Source: an uncultured Collinsella sp.
GTDB lineage: Bacteria; Actinomycetota; Coriobacteriia; Coriobacteriales; Coriobacteriaceae
DNA: 5,820 nt
Reading direction: 5' to 3'
NCBI GenBank assembly: GCA_937934165.1
Contig: CALGZX010000151.1
Coordinates: 1-5,820 of the forward strand
The notes beneath the pieces are model-generated. The model was not told the DNA's origin, searched no databases, and saw only the letters and a list, made by a program, of their open reading frames with translations. The position numbers and the translations under genes were made by a program. Shown here one piece after another: positions 5,800 to 5,820 of the stretch (its first letter is position 1; every line of letters begins with the position of its first letter).

Positions 5800-5820
5800 A
5801 CATTCACCCGCACATGTGCG

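Noticed and set aside
1..5820. CRISPR array, tRNA, rRNA or insertion-sequence ends
   Set aside because: I saw no regularly spaced repeats, no tRNA cloverleaf with a T-loop motif, no transposase frame and no long terminal inverted repeats.

Overview
The window looks like a defence-island or integration-hotspot segment from a Gram-negative bacterium. It is a mosaic. Two coding modules of moderate GC (42-52% in the 60-base lines I counted) flank a roughly 500-bp block of much higher GC (67-68% in two counted lines) that is an internal piece of ugd, the UDP-glucose 6-dehydrogenase gene. All substantial genes are on the minus strand, so the order of transcription runs from right to left. The proteobacterial-type Ugd block suggests a GC-rich host, with the defence genes acquired by transfer. 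I cannot name the species.

Right part (about 3030-5820): a two-gene operon with a 14-base overlap. It encodes a 121-residue protein I do not recognise (start 5786), then a 795-residue superfamily 2 helicase (3047-5434) with Walker A, DEAH, an EGINLP motif V and a GRASR motif VI. The helicase resembles HamB of Hachiman-type anti-phage systems. The small partner does not look like the usual, longer HamA (DUF1837) nuclease, so this may be a variant or undescribed two-gene system. The operon may continue beyond the right edge.

Middle (about 2177-3030): the ugd remnant lacks about 200 N-terminal and about 30 C-terminal residues and has sharp compositional borders. It is followed by about 335 bases without a gene. 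These hold a strong GC hairpin, a palindrome that looks like an operator, and a likely promoter for the next gene.

Left part (356-2176): a complete class 1-type OLD-family ATPase/TOPRIM nuclease of 606 residues, begun by a TTG codon behind a strong Shine-Dalgarno sequence. Just beyond its 3' end, on the opposite strand, is the first 17 codons of a gene with a perfect Shine-Dalgarno sequence. Its peptide resembles the start of AIDA-like strand-loop-strand adhesins, and it is cut off where the OLD segment begins. The outermost left end holds a perfect 13-bp hairpin and a weak open frame leaving the window.

Taken together, one putative nuclease and one putative helicase system sit among broken host-like genes. 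The nuclease appears to be separately promoted and possibly regulated. The helicase and its partner are translationally coupled. Both would act on invading nucleic acid if the family assignments hold. None of this has been tested by database search.
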